Positions 1-8,768 are shown, counted from the first letter of the stretch. The stretch is 64,000 bases of DNA from an uncultured Mailhella sp. (GCA_910578585.1 CAJTRG010000001.1:1-64000), one strand, 5' to 3'. Notes: generated from the sequence alone by a model not told the origin. A program made the numbers and translations.

Positions 1-516
1 GTGTCGTCAATTAACTTTTAATTTTTGCAAAACTCTGTTATCCTCCTAAAAAAGGTACACCCGCATGCGGCAGGCGCACATGGTGGAAATCAGGATATGG
101 GCCGCTCAAAAGGGGGCTCAACTCAAAGATACATTTGGCCGTGGATGCGCATGGTATGCCGGTCAGAATGTTTATTACAGCAGGTACCATTGCAGATTGT
201 TCTCAAGCTTGCACACTTGTTAAAGGAATAAATGCCGAAAACTTACTGGCGGACAAGGGATATGACAGCGATGAATTTGTGAAACACCTTGAGAAAGAGG
301 GCATCAATCCTGTCATCCCTCCACGCAAAAATCGTAAGAAACTGCGATATTATGACAAGTATCTCTATCGGTTACGTCATTTCGTTGAAAATGCATTTCT
401 CGAATTAAAACGTTGGCGAGGGATTGCCACTCGATATGCGAAAAATACTGCTTCGTTCTTGGCAGCGGTACATATAAGGTGTATCGCCATTTGGGCTAAA
501 ATCTATTGACGACACT
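1..516 (+). mobile_element. IS5-like insertion sequence, internally deleted
   Basis: The element is bounded by perfect 11-bp inverted ends: GTGTCGTCAAT at 1-11 and its complement at 506-516. It is only about 516 bp long, whereas intact IS5-group elements with two frameshifted frames are usually about 0.8 kb or more. Almost all of the first transposase frame is missing. The left end falls exactly on base 1 of the window, so a target-site duplication cannot be checked. It is probably a non-autonomous relic. Confidence 0.8.
25..509 (+). pseudogene. IS5-family DDE transposase, N-terminally deleted, frameshifted
   Basis: Residues such as VHPHAAGAHGGNQDMGRSKGG are read in one frame up to about position 115. 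The protein then continues as LNSKIHLAVDAHGMPVR in the -1 frame and ends at 509. The switch lies at the run TCAAAAGGGGG (106-116), which fits the programmed -1 frameshift used by IS5-group elements. The second and third catalytic positions are visible (D in LADKGYDSD; E in VENAFLELKRWRG, followed by TRYAK). The region that should carry the first aspartate, plus the N-terminal DNA-binding part, is gone. A stop at 19-21 precedes the frame, so it cannot yield an active transposase. Confidence 0.8.
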
Positions 517-554
517 ATCTAGAAACATATTACGAAAATTAATGTAAAAAATTT

Positions 555-672
555 TGAGAGGGTACAGGGAAAGAATTTTTACAGCCACAGAATAGCGGCA
601 AAGCCGTTTGCGTTAGCGAAGAATGATCTTTACGCAAATGGGCAGCAGAGCTAAAGTTCTTCCCTGTGAAAA
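555..672 (+). repeat. Type-1 fold-back repeat, copy A
   Basis: Copy A has outer arms ACAGGGAA (564-571) and TTCCCTGT (660-667). Inside are a small hairpin CGGC-AAA-GCCG (596-606) and a longer stem TTTGCGT/ACGCAAA. It shares the segment GGCAGCAGAGCTAAAGTT with the copies near 8735, 23535 and 41465. It lies next to the IS relic and just past the 3' end of the AI-2E permease gene. The outer arms differ from TGCAGGGG/CCCCTGCA of other copies but still pair with each other. Confidence 0.8.
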
Positions 673-690
673 TTATCAATTTTATATTGT

Positions 691-1761
691 TTATTTTTCT
701 TCTTGTTTCTTTGCTTCTGCTTTTTGCAGTAAATAATCGCTTTCTTCCACAGCTTGAATGCCCAGCGCAACAAGGGTTGGCCCAAGAATAAGTCCAATGG
801 GGCCAAAGGCAATAATACTGCAAATAATGGCAAAAAAAAGCACGATAATGGATGTTTTTATTCCTTTTTGCAGGCAGATGGGGCGCAATAAACTATCTGC
901 ACTGGCAACAATCAAAACTCCCCACAATATGATGCCCATGGCGCTGTAAAATGAGCCGCTTACCCATACGGTAATAGCAATAGGCACCCAAATAAGAGCC
1001 GTGCCTAAAATAGGGATAACTGCACAAATCATGGCAGCCAAGCCCCAGAAGGCAGCGTCTTTGACGCCGAAAATGAAAAAGCCAATTCCTGTTAAAATTC
1101 CCTGCACAAACGCTATAAAGAACACTCCAAAGAAAATGGAACGTGCCGTATTTTGCAGGGCAAGAATAAAGCGGTTAATACATTCCACAGGCAGCCCTGT
1201 CACCCGTACAGCCAGCTTATGGCAGGTTTTTGCATACACAACAGCTAGCCCGGATAAAAAGATAATCAGAAAGAGCTGCATGGCAATATTGATAGTGCTT
1301 CCTGCAAAACTGATACTGCCAGTCAAAAGAAGCTGTAAAAAGGAAGAAAGAGAGCGCTTGAGTGTGGCACTGATTTCTGCGGTAGAGCTTTGCAAATCTT
1401 GAAAGCCAGGGATAGTTTCCAGCCAGCCATAAATGGCGGTGATATGCTGTTCTATGGCTGGCGGCAGGTCTAAGCCCTTATCAATCCACAGCATGAGTGT
1501 TTTATAACCGTTGACAGCCTGCGGCGTTACCAGAACAGTAATTAAAATAATGGGAATAATTACCACAAGGGCAAGACAAAAATAATAAATACTCAAAGAA
1601 AACCAAACGTTATGTCTTTCAAGCAAACGCTGGAAAAAAGGATAGGTCAAAAAGGCTATGGCGCTTGCAATGATAATGATATTGGTTTGTGAATGGAAAA
1701 GCAGTATCCAACACAAAACCGCAAGGCAAGCTAAAATGCGAGATTGTTGAACAAAGTTCAT
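691..1761 (-). CDS. AI-2E/PerM family permease
   Basis: This 356-residue inner-membrane protein has two N-terminal hydrophobic segments (about 7-25 and 30-65). A soluble stretch (about 95-155) and a C-terminal block of membrane helices follow. The closing motif FGPIGLILGPTLVALG is a hallmark of the AI-2E/PerM (YdiK-like) family. Members export or exchange varied substrates, including Na+/H+ antiport in some, so no substrate is claimed. Its ATG shares one base with the gpt stop codon (TAATG), which suggests translational coupling at the end of the mla-gpt operon. The last residues (KAEAKKQEEK) are charged and cytoplasmic. Confidence 0.88.
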   Translation of the reverse strand: MNFVQQSRILACLAVLCWILLFHSQTNIIIIASAIAFLTYPFFQRLLERHNVWFSLSIYYFCLALVVIIPIILITVLVTPQAVNGYKTLMLWIDKGLDLPPAIEQHITAIYGWLETIPGFQDLQSSTAEISATLKRSLSSFLQLLLTGSISFAGSTINIAMQLFLIIFLSGLAVVYAKTCHKLAVRVTGLPVECINRFILALQNTARSIFFGVFFIAFVQGILTGIGFFIFGVKDAAFWGLAAMICAVIPILGTALIWVPIAITVWVSGSFYSAMGIILWGVLIVASADSLLRPICLQKGIKTSIIVLFFAIICSIIAFGPIGLILGPTLVALGIQAVEESDYLLQKAEAKKQEEK

Positions 1762-2186
1762 TATTCATGTTCCCAGGGGAAAATAAACCATGTATCTTGA
1801 CTGACGTCTGTGATATAGGTATCGACCAGTTCTTTATAATCGTCTTTGACATAAAGGCTTGCATAATGGGCATTTGGGAAAAGCCTGCGGACAGCTTTTG
1901 CCGTGCGGCCAGTATTGACAATATCATCAACAATTAAAAGATTTTTATCAGCCAGAGACGTTGTTTTTATCAGTTCTTCTTCGTTATTTTTTGTTTCAAA
2001 GCAAAGGGTATCAACAATGCGAATATCTAAAGCACGGGCAACAAGAGAAGCAGGCACAAGCCCGCCTCGGCAAACAGCGATAATTGTGTCAAATTTTTGG
2101 ATATTTTTCAGTTTATCGGCAAGGCGTAATGCGTCACGGTGTACTTGTTCCCAGGTGATAGGGAATTTTTGAGTTTGGTTTTGCAT
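1761..2186 (-). CDS. gpt: Xanthine-guanine phosphoribosyltransferase
   Basis: This 141-residue cytosolic purine-salvage enzyme transfers phosphoribose from PRPP to guanine or xanthine. The PRPP-binding loop LLIVDDIVNTGRTA lies at 83-96, the early CRGGLVPASLVAR segment at 39-51, and the Gpt-typical ending DTWFIFPW near the C terminus. The length and all three blocks match E. coli Gpt (152 aa) better than generic PRTases. It follows mlaA by about 10 bp and shares a base with the next gene, so it probably rides in the mla transcript although purine salvage has no known link to lipid transport. Confidence 0.88.
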   Translation of the reverse strand: MQNQTQKFPITWEQVHRDALRLADKLKNIQKFDTIIAVCRGGLVPASLVARALDIRIVDTLCFETKNNEEELIKTTSLADKNLLIVDDIVNTGRTAKAVRRLFPNAHYASLYVKDDYKELVDTYITDVSQDTWFIFPWEHE

Positions 2187-2195
2187 AAAAACTCC

Positions 2196-2975
2196 TTACT
2201 TTTTAGGTTTTGAAACAATAGGCCTTGTGCTGTATAAATTTTCCATATAGGCATTGCGAAGGGCAATATACGGGTCAATTGCATTGGAGGTAATTGCTTC
2301 ATAAGGCACGTACATTTTGTCTGTTTCGTTGAAGGCAAGGAAGGTTTCGGCTGGAATAAAGACATACCAGGGAACAAGATAGTCAAAAGCATTGGTAAAG
2401 AAATCAACCGTTGTGCCAATTGCTTCGCGTACAGAGGAAGGCCCAAATAAAGGATAAACAAAATAAGAACCTTCACCAAATCCCCAGGTTGCAAGGGTAT
2501 AGCCAAAGTGAAGATTTTCAGGATGATAGGGCACAAGTTGTTTATTATTGACACTTGCCACGTCAGCAAAACCTAAACTTGTGGTTGTGTTGACAATAAA
2601 TCTGCCCAGTTCAACAAAAAATTGTCCGATTTCGCCCTGCAATAATGCGTTGACCATACGTTTTGGGGTTTTGAGGTTTTCCCGAAAAGCTGAAAATCCA
2701 GAACGTATTTCCTGAGTGGTGATATTACTGTAGCCTTCGTGCAGAGGCTTTGCAACTTTGAGCAGCGCAAAATCATTGATTTCATGCCATGGTTTATTCC
2801 ATACTCTAAAAATATCATTATGGGGCGTAAAAGAGCTTTCATCACTGTAATCGTCGTCAAAATAATCATCGGACGCAGCAGTGGTCGCTGCTGTTATTTC
2901 TTCTGCATGGGCAAAAGAAGATATTCCCATACTCAGCACGCAGGCTAAAGCAATATTAAAGATAATTTTTTTCAT
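2196..2975 (-). CDS. mlaA: MlaA outer-membrane phospholipid removal protein
   Basis: This 259-residue MlaA/VacJ family protein extracts misplaced phospholipid from the outer leaflet of the outer membrane and hands it to MlaC. The N terminus is a signal peptide best cleaved after AHA (residue 24). A short acidic linker (36-48, rich in D/Y/S) follows, then the conserved core opening with FRVWNKPWHEIND (56-68) and containing GFGEGSYFVYPLFGPSS. Known MlaA proteins are usually lipoproteins. Here the only cysteine of the leader (residue 12) sits too early and in a poor lipobox, so this one may not be lipidated. Last mla gene of the operon. Confidence 0.9.
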   Translation of the reverse strand: MKKIIFNIALACVLSMGISSFAHAEEITAATTAASDDYFDDDYSDESSFTPHNDIFRVWNKPWHEINDFALLKVAKPLHEGYSNITTQEIRSGFSAFRENLKTPKRMVNALLQGEIGQFFVELGRFIVNTTTSLGFADVASVNNKQLVPYHPENLHFGYTLATWGFGEGSYFVYPLFGPSSVREAIGTTVDFFTNAFDYLVPWYVFIPAETFLAFNETDKMYVPYEAITSNAIDPYIALRNAYMENLYSTRPIVSKPKK

Positions 2976-2978
2976 AGG

Positions 2979-3608
2979 TTATTTTTTATTATTTTTAAGG
3001 GTTTCTTCTTTTTTTTCTTTTGCTTTTTCGTTGATGCGAGTAATGAGTTCTTCAGGGTCTGCCTTGATCAGAATATCGTGGAATTGTTCACGATAATTTT
3101 TAATCATGCTGATGCCTTCAATAATCACATCATAAACATACCAGTTATCATTTTTGAACAACATACGGAAAGAAACAGGATAATCTTTTTCCTGTCCTTT
3201 AAACAGCGTGTGTACTTCAACTTTATTGCCGTCTTTAGAACGGATTTCTCCTACATAGGAAAGGGTTTCACCATTATAGGAATTAAGTGTGTTGATATAG
3301 GAGTTTCTGAGAAGTTCTGTAAAAGCTTCAGTAAAACGAGCTTTTTGGTCTGGGGTAAATTGACGCCATTTTGGGCCAACAGTACGGGTTGCAAATTCTT
3401 CAAAATCAAAGAAACTAATCAGTTCTGTTTCAATTTCTTTTAAAACTTCCGGGCGAGTTTGAGGATTTTGAAATTCTTCCTGCAAAAGAAGATTGAAAAT
3501 TCGCGCGCTGCCGTCTTCAACCCGCTGTTTAGGGGTAACAGAAACAGCATATGCAGTACTTACAGAAAGGATTAGAACAAAGAGAAGTAATACAATTTTT
3601 TTAAACAT
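2979..3608 (-). CDS. mlaC: MlaC periplasmic phospholipid shuttle
   Basis: This 209-residue periplasmic protein carries phospholipid between MlaA and the inner-membrane MlaFED complex. Residues 1-21 are a signal peptide ending TAYA. The mature part has the family features EFATRTVGPKWRQFTPDQKARFTEAF and LLRNSYINTLNSY. The C-terminal tail is very lysine/glutamate rich (KEKKEETLKNNKK). Its start overlaps the mlaD stop by one base (TAATG), and mlaA follows after 3 bp, so the three are clearly co-translated. Confidence 0.92.
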   Translation of the reverse strand: MFKKIVLLLFVLILSVSTAYAVSVTPKQRVEDGSARIFNLLLQEEFQNPQTRPEVLKEIETELISFFDFEEFATRTVGPKWRQFTPDQKARFTEAFTELLRNSYINTLNSYNGETLSYVGEIRSKDGNKVEVHTLFKGQEKDYPVSFRMLFKNDNWYVYDVIIEGISMIKNYREQFHDILIKADPEELITRINEKAKEKKEETLKNNKK

Positions 3609-4048
3609 TATAAGCTCCCGAAAACATATTTTGAAATAAGGGCAATAAGATCAACCGGAGGTTCAGTATCCGTAATAGAAGAACCTTCTGCCAAAAGATC
3701 ATCAGAACCGCCGGGGGTAAGTTCAATGAATTTATCCCCAATCAGTCCGCTTGTTTTAATGGATGCCATGGTATCGTCGCTGAGTGCAATGTCTTTATTT
3801 ATTTTCATGCTGATTTTGGCCACATAGGATTCCGGGTCAAGAGTAATTGCGCTGACACGACCTACCTGCACTCCTGCAATTTCAACATTCGCGCCATTTC
3901 TCAGGCCTTGAACAGAGGAAAACTGTGCTTCTATTGTATAGCTGTTACTGCCAAAAACTTCCATTTTTCCAAGTTTTATGGTTAAATATCCAATACAAAG
4001 TAAACCGATGAGAACAAATATTCCAACTGCACTTTGTTTTTTTATCAT
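3608..4048 (-). CDS. mlaD: MlaD MCE-domain protein
   Basis: This 146-residue protein has a single N-terminal membrane anchor (about 9-26) and one MCE domain (about 35-115, with GLRNGANVEIAGVQVGRV and GLIGDKFIELTPG). MlaD hexamerises on the periplasmic face of the MlaFE transporter and forms the lipid tunnel. The length is close to E. coli MlaD (183 aa) but with a shorter C-terminal tail. It lies 39 bp downstream of mlaF and shares one base with mlaC. Confidence 0.92.
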   Translation of the reverse strand: MIKKQSAVGIFVLIGLLCIGYLTIKLGKMEVFGSNSYTIEAQFSSVQGLRNGANVEIAGVQVGRVSAITLDPESYVAKISMKINKDIALSDDTMASIKTSGLIGDKFIELTPGGSDDLLAEGSSITDTEPPVDLIALISKYVFGSL

Positions 4049-4087
4049 ACGTACCTCAATATATTTCTATATTTTTATTTGTTTGTA

Positions 4088-4912
4088 TTAACTTTGCAGC
4101 CAGGTATCTAGAGCCTTTCTCACTTCTGGATTATCAGGAAGCGTATGTTTTTGTTCATGTTTTTCCTGCTGTTCCAAAAAGTTTTGGATATAGGGATCAG
4201 AGGAATTTAAAAAGTCCTCTTTCGTACCGTTAAAATGCGCAACACCGTCTTTTACCAGCAAAATATAATCTGCAACCCTTTTCACGCTGTTCATATCATG
4301 GGTAATGAGTACTGTTGTCATATTTTTGTAACAGGCCTGCATGTCAAGAAGCAGCTGATCCATACGCATGCTGGTAATGGGGTCAAGTCCTGAGGTTGGT
4401 TCATCATAAAATAAAAGAGGAGGTTCCGTAATAATGGCGCGGGCAAGCCCTGCACGTTTGCGCATACCGCCGGAGAGTTCACTGGGATAGCGATAGGCAG
4501 CTTCTTTGAGCCCTACCAAATCAAGGGTTTCCAGCACAGCCTTTTTGATAATATTTTGAGAAAGTTTGGTATGCTCTTTGAGAGGCAAAGCGACATTATC
4601 CAGTAAATTCAAGGAACTAAGCAGTGCCCCGTCCTGGAACAGCACGCCGAAACGCCGGCGCATAAAGCGGAATGATTTTTCGCTGAGTTTGGTTATATCT
4701 GTATCCGCAATGGAAAATTTACCGCTTTGCACAGGAATAAGCCCCAGAAAAACTTTTAAAAGCGTAGTTTTTCCGCAGCCGGATTCTCCTAAAACCGCGG
4801 TAATCTGCTGGGCAGGAATATGGGCATTCATGCTTTTAATAACGGTTTTATCTTTATAACCGGCAGATAAATTTTCTATTTTGATATCCCAGGCTTTTTG
4901 TAATAAATCCAT
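4088..4912 (-). CDS. mlaF: MlaF phospholipid ABC transporter ATPase
   Basis: This 274-residue ATPase of the Mla importer has Walker A GESGCGKTT (42-50), signature LSGGMRKRAGLARAI (146-160) and Walker B LLFYDEPTSGLDP (166-178). The LSGGM-KR signature is typical of MlaF/Ttg2A. It pairs with MlaE (start 8 bp downstream of the mlaE stop). No mlaB (STAS-domain activator) is present in the cluster, which is common outside gamma-proteobacteria. Confidence 0.92.
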   Translation of the reverse strand: MDLLQKAWDIKIENLSAGYKDKTVIKSMNAHIPAQQITAVLGESGCGKTTLLKVFLGLIPVQSGKFSIADTDITKLSEKSFRFMRRRFGVLFQDGALLSSLNLLDNVALPLKEHTKLSQNIIKKAVLETLDLVGLKEAAYRYPSELSGGMRKRAGLARAIITEPPLLFYDEPTSGLDPITSMRMDQLLLDMQACYKNMTTVLITHDMNSVKRVADYILLVKDGVAHFNGTKEDFLNSSDPYIQNFLEQQEKHEQKHTLPDNPEVRKALDTWLQS

Positions 4913-4920
4913 AATAAATC

Positions 4921-5700
4921 CTATAAAAGAAAAGAGCTGAGCACATAATCAGCAATTAAAATGAGTACACAGCTTGTGACAACAGCGGAAGTTGTTGCAT
5001 TACCAACAGCAACAGGGCCTTTTGCGTCTCTTCTGGTATGTACAAAATAGCCTTGATAACAACAAATTAAAATAACAATAACAGCAAAAACAAGAGACTT
5101 GAGCATACAGCCATTGACGTCCTCAAGCATCACAGAAGATTCAACACCGGACATGTAGCGTCCCGCGTTGAGCCCAAGGAGCACACAGGCAGAAAGATAG
5201 CCGCCGATAAGTCCGATAATATTGAAAATAGCCGTCAGCAGCGGAAAAGAAATGAGCGCTGCCCAGAGTCTTGGGCTGACCAAATAACCGATTGGGTGGA
5301 TATCCATAACAGTCAGGGCGTCAATTTGATCGCTGATACGCATAACGCCAATTTCAGCGGTCATGGCACTGCCGGCACGTGCGGCAACCATAATGGCTGT
5401 AAGAACCGGCCCCATTTCACGGATAAGAGTCAGCGAAATGAGGGAACCCAGCATGCCTTGTGCTTCGAACATGCTCATGGCGTAAAAGGCTTGCAAACCA
5501 AGAACAAGACCAGTAAAAAGTCCAATCAGCAAAATAACAAAAATGGATTGTGCCCCAATCACAAAAACTTGATTAAAAATTTTGTTGAAAAGGTGGCGAA
5601 CATTTTTGGTGGCAAAAATTGCGTCAAAAAGAAAAAGCGCAACAGCACCAAGGAGATCCAGCATTTTTATAAAGGGATTTATCAATAAAATTTTTATCAT
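4921..5700 (-). CDS. mlaE: MlaE phospholipid ABC permease
   Basis: This 259-residue permease is the first gene of the mla operon. It has several hydrophobic helices and the conserved MlaE coupling region around EIGVMRISDQIDALTVMDI (136-154), the segment that contacts MlaF. The preceding 139 bp gap is shared with the divergent hypC gene, so the operon promoter should lie there. Known role: inner-membrane core of the retrograde phospholipid transporter that keeps the outer leaflet asymmetric. Confidence 0.92.
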   Translation of the reverse strand: MIKILLINPFIKMLDLLGAVALFLFDAIFATKNVRHLFNKIFNQVFVIGAQSIFVILLIGLFTGLVLGLQAFYAMSMFEAQGMLGSLISLTLIREMGPVLTAIMVAARAGSAMTAEIGVMRISDQIDALTVMDIHPIGYLVSPRLWAALISFPLLTAIFNIIGLIGGYLSACVLLGLNAGRYMSGVESSVMLEDVNGCMLKSLVFAVIVILICCYQGYFVHTRRDAKGPVAVGNATTSAVVTSCVLILIADYVLSSFLL

Positions 5701-5779
5701 AATTTCTTCCCGCGAATGTCTTTAATAGACTATTTTCTTATAATTGGCAATAAAAATAAATGTGAGAAAAGGCTTTTGC

Positions 5780-5808
5780 TTGTCAGAAAAAGCAAAAAGC
5801 AGTATAAG
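5780..5808 (+). promoter_or_regulatory. Sigma-70-type promoter for hypC
   Basis: TTGTCA (5780-5785) and TATAAG (5803-5808) are separated by exactly 17 bp, and a ribosome binding site AGAGG (5828-5832) lies 8 bp before the hypC ATG. The -35 region overlaps a weak hairpin (GCTTTTGCTT/AAGCAAAAAGC). Seen by eye, not tested. Confidence 0.6.
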
Positions 5809-5839
5809 AAAGGCACTGAACTATTAAAGAGGTTTTAAT

Positions 5840-6085
5840 ATGTGCTTAGCTGTTCCTGTTTGTGTAACAGAAGTTTTAGAAGATAATAATGCAAGAGTTC
5901 GCGTTGGAGAAGGAGAAACCTATCTGATTGTTTCTACCATGCTTTTGGAAAAAGCCCCTAAAGTCGGGGATTATATGATAGTACACGCTGGTTTTGCCCT
6001 TCGGGTACTCGAAGAAAATGAAGCAAGGGAGGCTCTCACTTTGCTTCGGGAAGTGGCAGAAACAGGGCAGGTTGTCGAGTTCTAA
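5840..6085 (+). CDS. hypC: HypC/HupF hydrogenase maturation chaperone
   Basis: This 81-residue HypC-family protein begins MCLAVPV; Cys2 is the residue that binds the hydrogenase large subunit and HypD during Fe(CN)2CO assembly. The small beta-barrel motifs (VRVGEGETYLIVSTMLLEKAPKVGDYMIVHAGFA) are all present. It stands alone here, without hypA, B, D, E or F, so those should be elsewhere on the chromosome. Presence implies at least one [NiFe]-hydrogenase. It faces away from the mla operon. Confidence 0.93.
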   Translation: MCLAVPVCVTEVLEDNNARVRVGEGETYLIVSTMLLEKAPKVGDYMIVHAGFALRVLEENEAREALTLLREVAETGQVVEF

Positions 6086-6165
6086 TTTTTGCCGAATTTG
6101 AATTTTTATACGATTTAGCTTTTATCATCTTGAATTTTTGAAAAAATACATTTTTTAGGTGCAAA

Positions 6166-7404
6166 ATGAAAAAAAGTTATTTTGTTCTTATTCTTTGTGG
6201 TATTGGGTATTTGCTGAGTTTATTGTCAAGAAGCTGTCCTACGGTTCTTGTGGATTATATGGCCTTTGATTTTGCCTTTACCCCGCAAAATATTGGCTAT
6301 GTGAGCGCGGCAACCATGTTTTCCTATGGTTTTATGCAGCTTCCTGCCGGTATTTTGGCAGATGCTTTTGGCCCTCGAAAAATTCTGATTATTTTTACAT
6401 TAATTGCCGGCATTGCAACCCTTGGTTTTGCGTTTTCCCAAACCCAAACTCAGGTTATTATTTCCCGTTTCTTCATTGGGGTAGGGGTGTCTTTGTCTGT
6501 TATTTCCATTACCATGCTGAGTTTATGGTTTCCGCCCCAGAATTTTGCCCGGGCAAACAGTATTTTGTGCGGTATCAGTGAACTTGGCCCAGTACTTGCG
6601 GCAACGCCTTTGCTCTTTGTTGTTCAGCTTTTGACCTGGCGGGGTGCAATGCTGCTTATGGCTGTTGTTGTGCTGGGACTGACGCTGTGTTGGTTTTTCT
6701 TTATTCCTGAAATTTCTCCTTATCAAATTCCCAAAAAGCAAAAAGCTACGTTCAAAGGCGTATTTAATGGACTATTAATCGTTATTAAAAATAAACATTT
6801 CTGGCCCATGTGCTTATGGCAAATGGTGGCAACAGGCTCCATTTATATGATGATAAACCTTTGGTTTATTGAATATATGCAAAATACGTCTTCCTATGGA
6901 ACCATGCAGCTGTCTTCTGTTATTTCCATTGGCGGAACATTCCTTATTTTTATCCAGTTTTCTGTAGGCTTTTTGTCAGATATGGTTTTCCACAGCCGGA
7001 AAAAAGTGCTGATATTAATCACTGTTATTTATGCAATCCCTTGTGCCTTGTTTGTTTTTGCCGCAGGACATTTAAATTATTTCATGTTTGTGGTTTTGGG
7101 CATTATGTTTATGTGCGGTGTTTCAGGCTCTAATATCTGCAATACCATGGTCAAGGAAATTTGCCCTAAAGAGCTGACAGGCACAGCCCTTGGACTTTTC
7201 AATATGTTTTATCCGCTTTGGACAGCGTTGACACAAATTTTGTTTGGCAAGATCCTGAATTACACCTCTCAAGCCGGCTATGATGTGATCAGTTCTTATC
7301 GCATGGCTTGCGGTCTGGTGCTTTTCAGTGCAGTTCTGGCGCTTATTTGCAGTTTTGTGGCAAAAGATACCTATGCGCTTTCCCATACTGCTGAACAAAA
7401 ATAA
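6166..7404 (+). CDS. MFS transporter
   Basis: This 412-residue inner-membrane protein shows about 12 hydrophobic helices and the major facilitator motif after TM2 (GILADAFGPRKILI). The N-terminal half resembles the nitrate/nitrite- and organic-anion-porter style of MFS (CPTVLVDYMAFDFAF, then GLPAGIL-like segment). Substrate cannot be told from sequence. It lies 80 bp after hypC and only 14 bp before the P1 peptidase gene, so it may supply substrates or export products related to that peptidase; that link is inference. Confidence 0.85.
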   Translation: MKKSYFVLILCGIGYLLSLLSRSCPTVLVDYMAFDFAFTPQNIGYVSAATMFSYGFMQLPAGILADAFGPRKILIIFTLIAGIATLGFAFSQTQTQVIISRFFIGVGVSLSVISITMLSLWFPPQNFARANSILCGISELGPVLAATPLLFVVQLLTWRGAMLLMAVVVLGLTLCWFFFIPEISPYQIPKKQKATFKGVFNGLLIVIKNKHFWPMCLWQMVATGSIYMMINLWFIEYMQNTSSYGTMQLSSVISIGGTFLIFIQFSVGFLSDMVFHSRKKVLILITVIYAIPCALFVFAAGHLNYFMFVVLGIMFMCGVSGSNICNTMVKEICPKELTGTALGLFNMFYPLWTALTQILFGKILNYTSQAGYDVISSYRMACGLVLFSAVLALICSFVAKDTYALSHTAEQK

Positions 7405-7418
7405 TATATAATAACACT

Positions 7419-8420
7419 ATGAAAATACAGGAAATTCCTCTTTTTGCCATTCAAGGATTTAAAGCAGGGCATGCCCATAGTGCAGAAGCCGGCACGGGTA
7501 TCAGTGTTTTTCTTTTTGATAAACTCTCTCCGCTGGGTGTTGATGTGCGCGGCGGAGGCCCGGCCAGCCGTGAAACACCGCTTCTTGATCCGCAAAAAGG
7601 TGCAGGCGGACTGCATGCTCTTGTGCTTTCCGGTGGTTCTGCCTTTGGGCTTGATGCCAGCGGGGGTGTGCTTGCCTGGTTGGAAGAACAGGGCATTGGC
7701 TTTGATGTGGGTGTGACAAAAGTACCGCTGGTCTGTCAATCCTGTATCTTTGATTTGACACTGGGCAGCTGCAAGGTTCGTCCAACCAAAGAAATGGCAT
7801 ATGAAGCCTGCAAAAATGCCGTTAATACGGAATTTATAGAAGGCTGTGTGGGAGCAGGCATGGGTGCCAGTGTAGGCAAGGTCTGTGGTATGGAATATGC
7901 CATGAAAAGCGGTATTGGTGCCTGTGCCATGGAGCTTGACGGCATACAGGCGGGTGCTGTGGTTGTCGTGAATGCTTTAGGCGATATTTTTGATTCTGAA
8001 ACAGGGCAAAAAATTGCTGGTTTGCTTGCTGAAGATAAAAAATCCTTTGCCCATAATCGTACATCACAAACAGAATTATTAAAGATTTTAGCTCAGGAAC
8101 AAAATCTCTTTGCCCAAGATAAGAGTGTCACCAATACAACGTTAGGTATTATTTTTACCAATGCGGGCTTTGACAAGGCAAGTCTCTCTAAAATTGCTTC
8201 AGTGACCCATAATGCTTTTGCGCGGACTATTTGCCCTGTGCATACCATGGCAGACGGCGATACTATTTATGCAGTGAGTCTGGGTGAGAAAAAAGCTGAT
8301 ATCAATGCTTTTGGGGTACTTGCGACTATGGTTATGGAAAAAGCTGTTGTACGGGCTGTCAAAACGGCAAATTCCATGTTTGGTTTACCCAGTTATTCTG
8401 ATATTAGAAATAACATATAG
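7419..8420 (+). CDS. P1-family (DmpA-like) aminopeptidase
   Basis: This 333-residue protein belongs to the peptidase P1 / N-terminal nucleophile fold. Visible blocks are LSGGSAFGLDASGGVLAWLEEQGIG, GAGMGASVGKVCGME and the self-cleavage region NTTLGIIFTNAGFDK, where a Thr of NTT is the expected new N-terminal nucleophile. A later block reads PVHTMADGDTIYAVS. Known members are L-aminopeptidases or beta-peptidyl aminopeptidases that self-process into alpha and beta chains. No signal peptide, so cytosolic. Probably co-transcribed with the MFS gene upstream. Confidence 0.85.
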   Translation: MKIQEIPLFAIQGFKAGHAHSAEAGTGISVFLFDKLSPLGVDVRGGGPASRETPLLDPQKGAGGLHALVLSGGSAFGLDASGGVLAWLEEQGIGFDVGVTKVPLVCQSCIFDLTLGSCKVRPTKEMAYEACKNAVNTEFIEGCVGAGMGASVGKVCGMEYAMKSGIGACAMELDGIQAGAVVVVNALGDIFDSETGQKIAGLLAEDKKSFAHNRTSQTELLKILAQEQNLFAQDKSVTNTTLGIIFTNAGFDKASLSKIASVTHNAFARTICPVHTMADGDTIYAVSLGEKKADINAFGVLATMVMEKAVVRAVKTANSMFGLPSYSDIRNNI

Positions 8421-8507
8421 AATTTCATTAGAATATTTTCGTTATTCTTCATAATATATTTTTTATAACTATTTAGAATTATATAATAATTTAAAAATAA
8501 TAAGAAA

Positions 8508-8766
8508 ATTATTTTAAAAATTTTTGTAAAGGGGTGCAGGGGCTTTTTCACGTATTGTTGGCATGGCGAAGCCATACAAAGCCTACAATACGTTATAAAC
8601 GTTCTCGTTCTCGAAAAATCAAGCCCAAAAGGGATTGCTTGATTTTTTGGGGAAAGAAACTTTTTCAGCCACCGAAGGCGACGAAGTCGTTTGCGTTTGC
8701 GAAGAATGAGCAATTACGCAAATGGACAGCAGAGATAAAGTTTTTCCCCTGCAAAAATTCTCAATT
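8508..8766 (+). repeat. Type-1 fold-back repeat, copy B (long form)
   Basis: Copy B fills the gap between two converging genes. Outer arms are TGCAGGGG (8535) and CCCCTGCA (8746-8753). It contains an extra module not found in the short copies: a stem ACGTATTGT (8550-8558) / ACAATACGT (8585-8593) enclosing GGC-ATGGC-GAA-GCCAT-GCC. Then come CGAC-GAA-GTCG and TTTGCGT/ACGCAAA stems. About 80% identical to copy C near 23316-23566. The stop codon of the radical SAM gene lies at its right edge. Confidence 0.88.
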
Positions 8767-8768
8767 TC

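Noticed and set aside
510..690. Short minus-strand open frames over repeat copy A (539-833)
   Set aside because: They run over the repeat and the antisense or shifted frame of the AI-2E permease gene; no start signal or family resemblance.
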